Program-made: the position numbers and the translations under genes | Shown here: positions 60,905 to 64,000 of the stretch, piece after piece | Layout: every line of letters starts with the position of its first letter | How positions within the stretch are numbered: position 1 is the first letter of the stretch | Notes under the pieces: model-generated | Seen by the model: only the letters and a program-made list of their open reading frames with translations | Told to the model about the DNA's origin: nothing | Databases searched by the model: none | Assembly (NCBI RefSeq): GCF_018991925.1 | Contig: NW_024726235.1 | Location: 2,158,372 to 2,222,371 of the forward strand | Length of the DNA: 64,000 nt | Direction of reading: 5' to 3' | From: Homarus americanus | Taxonomy: Eukaryota > Arthropoda > Malacostraca > Decapoda > Nephropidae

Positions 60905-61119
60905 CTAGGAGGGCGCGGTGGTTTGGTGCGTAGTTGGAATGGCAACGTGGAGACGAGGGTTCAGTGCCTCCCTCTGCTCCCGGGCGACGGTGACGTGGGC
61001 GAGGCCTCTCCTGGCGGCGGCGCTGAAGGTCCTGCCGATACCCAAGTCGGTGGGTTTCATTTGGGGGATGTAACCAGTGTAGCCAGGGAGAGGCGGGTAG
61101 TTGGGGTTACTGCGTCCGT
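60905..61119 (-). CDS. Putative terminal exon, FAM166/CIMIP2-like
   Basis: On the minus strand an acceptor TTCTCCCGACAG (ending at 61120) opens a GC-rich, C-ending-codon frame of 70 residues with a TAG stop at 60907-60905. It starts with two bases of a split codon, then GRSNPNYPPLPGYTGYIPQM, KPTDLGIGRTFSAAARRGLA and HVTVAREQREALNPRL. PGYTGYIP followed by a G(R/K)TF/TY-like step resembles the repeat motif of FAM166/CIMIP2 microtubule inner proteins of cilia and sperm flagella. Only this short motif supports the family. Upstream exons would lie at higher coordinates, probably beyond the window. Confidence 0.4.
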
Positions 61120-61142
61120 CTGTCGGGAGAAAATGGTTCATT

Positions 61143-61263
<121 letters not shown>

Positions 61264-61674
61264 CCTGAGACGAAATAAGAATCCCAATGTTTATTTAATA
61301 TTAAGGAAATGAAGTTTGTTTAATGTTAATACCAAAGAGATGATAGAGGTTATCATAAATTCAAGGCAATGCAATCTGTCAAAGTGCCCGGCTTCCTACG
61401 GGTTGCAGTAATTTTTTTTCCTACAGTATTTTCATTCGATTATATATGTATTTCCCTTTACTAATTACCTGTGCGTATGTATTATTATAGACAGATATAC
61501 AGGTGATGACAAGTGATTCAGGTGTGACACGTGATAAAGGTGTTGACTGGAGGTACAGGTGTTGACAAGTGATACAGGTGATGACACGAGATACAAGTGA
61601 TGATTCGTGATACAGGTGATGAAAGGTGATGATGTATGGTACAACTAATAATTCCAAACATAGACGATTTACTG

Positions 61675-61676
<2 letters not shown>

Positions 61677-61746
<70 letters not shown>
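61677..61746. repeat. (AC)n microsatellite
   Basis: Perfect AC tract of about 70 bases. Confidence 0.97.
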
Positions 61747-61748
<2 letters not shown>

Positions 61749-62609
61749 CCAATCTTCTGTGCATAGGTGAAGAATATTATTGAGAAAGTCTACGGTCTTT
61801 ACCACCCATGTTTCACTAACTCTGGTCATGTAACTTACCCTCACACACACACACACACACACACAGTATAATCGATAGACACATTCGCCCCATTGGTTGC
61901 TGCTAGTGGTGATGGTCGTCGTTGCAGTAAATCAACTGTGTATAATTCTGAAATCTAAGTCTTAAATGAGAAAACGCGTTCATTGGAAGCATATGTGTCA
62001 CAGGTATGATGATGTTGAAGGTCATTGGAATGTCCGAATGTCCGAGGAATGAGTTCTTGGGTCTCGGACGGGTGGAATAGCTGGGTAATGTGGGAGTAAA
62101 TTATTCTGAGGACCAAACGCTCTCCGTGTGTGGTGTGTTAATGGGGCGATGCTTGGGGTTAGCTTAGGTTGGGTTGGGTTGAGTTAGATTAGGTTGAGCT
62201 GAGTTTGGTTAGGTTAGGACTGGCAAGGAAGAAACTACGGACCTCTTAGTTAACATAACTCGTTTATTACCTCTGGGACAGCTCGTGGTGATGTTCGGCG
62301 AGTGATGTTGTGAGCGTTGTAATAATTGCCTGCTGTACATTTTCCTCATTTTTTTCCTAATTGACCTGGAAAGGATTTTTACCCTTGATTTTTGAATTAT
62401 TGTTCTGTTCTTTTGTTCACGTTGGAAAGACAAGAGTTCGTATATATTTGTTATTAGTTCTATGTATAACACATAGGATGTTATTCAGTGAGACTCTCTT
62501 CAGTATATAAAGAACAAACCTCTGCTGGATCAGGTTATTAACTTATCTTGACGTAAAGGACTCACTTGTACACAACTTATCTCAGAACTCACTCCAGTAA
62601 AACTCGTAT

Positions 62610-62825
62610 AGTTATTTACTTGCTTCAGCAATTACTTCAATATTTACTTCAACACTTCAATATATACTTCAACACTCACTTCAATATTTACTTCAACACT
62701 TACTTCAATATTTACTTCAGCATTTACTTCAACACTTCAAAACTTACTTCAACACTTACTTCAACACTTACTTACTTCATCACTTACTTCAACACTTACT
62801 TCAACACTTACTTACTTCATCACTT
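62610..62825. repeat. (TACTTCAACACT)n repeat
   Basis: About 12-base units, TACTTCAACACT or TACTTCAATATT, give a spurious Tyr/Phe/Asn/Thr-rich frame. Confidence 0.9.
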
Positions 62826-63700
62826 TATTTACTGAGTTACTTATATAAACACTCACTTAAATGTTTTGTTCTGTGGGTGGCTGTGGTACAAGATGATCTA
62901 TGTCACGTTTATTAACACGTATATCAGCCAGACAGTTAAGGGAGATGATATAACATTATTAAACCCGGAGTCGCTGATCTTGAGGGTGTTATTACTGCCT
63001 GAGGCCTACGGGTGAAGGATCTTGGAGAAGCACTACACTCACAGCAAACTGGGAATTATTAAAACATTTCTTCAAGTCAAATAAACAAAATATATAATCT
63101 GTTTTCGTTTGTGATATGTGTGTGTGGGGGGGTGTTATTACTTTGTTTTGTTTTGGCCTGTTATTTATTTTATTCACTGTGGGAACACCATCGGGGAGAC
63201 CATGTGTGTCTTCAGAATGGTTCTCCCGGTAGAAAGAAAAACGTATAAACACACACACACACACACACACATAGCAGTATAAAGGGCTGTAGCTTTCCTT
63301 CTCTCATTCTAGACTTTGATACCCATTTAAAGTTGGGTTGAATGGGGAGAGCTCAAAGCGTGAACACATGATCCTTTAAACGGAACTCGAGCCTTTTATC
63401 CACTCTGCCACTGCACCTCTAATCTACCTAAATGTAACTCGTTTCCCCCTCCTCGACCCCCTCCCCATCCTTGCCTCCCCTGCAAGTGAGTGTTACCGGA
63501 GTTCTTGTTAACTAGTTGAATATACTGACATTGCATTCAGAAGCTTAAGTCATCGTCCTCAAGGGGGTTAAGGCCTCTTAAGTCAATGAGTTAGGTGTAA
63601 GACGGTAACACCCTGTATGATCCTGAAGGCATTGACATTGTCGTGAATGACTTGGTATATACTTGTCCATAGCTCCAGTGTTTATCTTTGGCACACAGTA

Positions 63701-63702
<2 letters not shown>

Positions 63703-63761
<59 letters not shown>

Positions 63762-63783
63762 GTTATTGTTATTATTATTATTT
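63703..63783. repeat. (ATT)n microsatellite
   Basis: ATT tract with two GTT interruptions near the end, followed by poly-T. Confidence 0.96.
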
Positions 63784-64000
63784 TTTTTTTTTCAGTCAAT
63801 TATTCCACATATTTCGGGATTTTTTCTCTGATTCCACCTGTATTCAACCTTAATATAATACATTAATTTATTGTAATCCCTAAAACCTTTACGAAGCGCC
63901 CCCGTTAAATCCACCTATATTTTGTTTTAACGAGTAGTGTTGCAAAAGAGGATCAAGGGATTATATACCTTATCAAACATCAATCATGGTGTTTAATGAT

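Noticed and set aside
63370..63412. tRNA-like segment on minus (GTGGCAGAGTGG A-box-like)
   Set aside because: No matching B box or clover-leaf could be built.

Overview
The window is eukaryotic nuclear DNA, almost certainly from an arthropod and most likely a decapod crustacean. The evidence is GT-AG introns, a gene of the arthropod TRPV subfamily Nanchung, very dense microsatellites (AC, AG, AAT/ATT, GGT), TTAGG-type (arthropod telomere-like) tracts, and a tRNA-derived SINE. The decapod assignment is an inference from genome style, not from a diagnostic marker.

One gene dominates. Eighteen coding exons on the + strand, from 3584 to the stop codon at 46053-46055, join in one open frame. Every junction is GT-AG and every codon phase agrees. 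They encode 896 residues of a Nanchung-like TRPV cation channel. The N-terminal exons lie upstream of the window. In order the visible protein has ankyrin repeats (exons 1-6), a pre-S1 linker (exon 7), S1 (exon 8), a very long serine/threonine/aspartate-rich S1-S2 extracellular loop (exons 8-12), S2 to S6 with a pore (exons 12-16) and a TRP helix plus short C-tail (exons 16-18). In insects Nanchung pairs with Inactive in the cilia of chordotonal mechanosensory neurons.

The introns are unusually rich in tandem repeats, and several repeats copy the gene's own splice junctions. The exon 5 acceptor occurs six times at an exact 35-bp period. The exon 11 acceptor is repeated about five times. The exon 12 donor region is expanded into a 41-bp minisatellite. 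The last 48 bases of the pore exon 15, with its donor, are repeated downstream once perfectly and once in a diverged form. The C-terminal coding tail is echoed three times past the stop codon.

Dispersed elements include two fold-back elements, each with a TTAGG core (11953-12332 and 20996-21222), a DNA element with inverted ends (39919-40396), another inverted repeat (39661-39890), two copies of a tRNA-Ala-derived SINE (41970-42262 minus, 44277-44441 plus) and a decayed LINE reverse-transcriptase tail (24620-25095). A 22-bp minisatellite family is found at four sites in both orientations.

Downstream of the gene (46056-64000) the sequence is AT-rich and mostly non-coding. The one coding-like piece I can support is a minus-strand terminal exon at 60905-61119 with a GYTGYIP motif. 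That motif resembles FAM166/CIMIP2-type ciliary microtubule inner proteins; the assignment is tentative.
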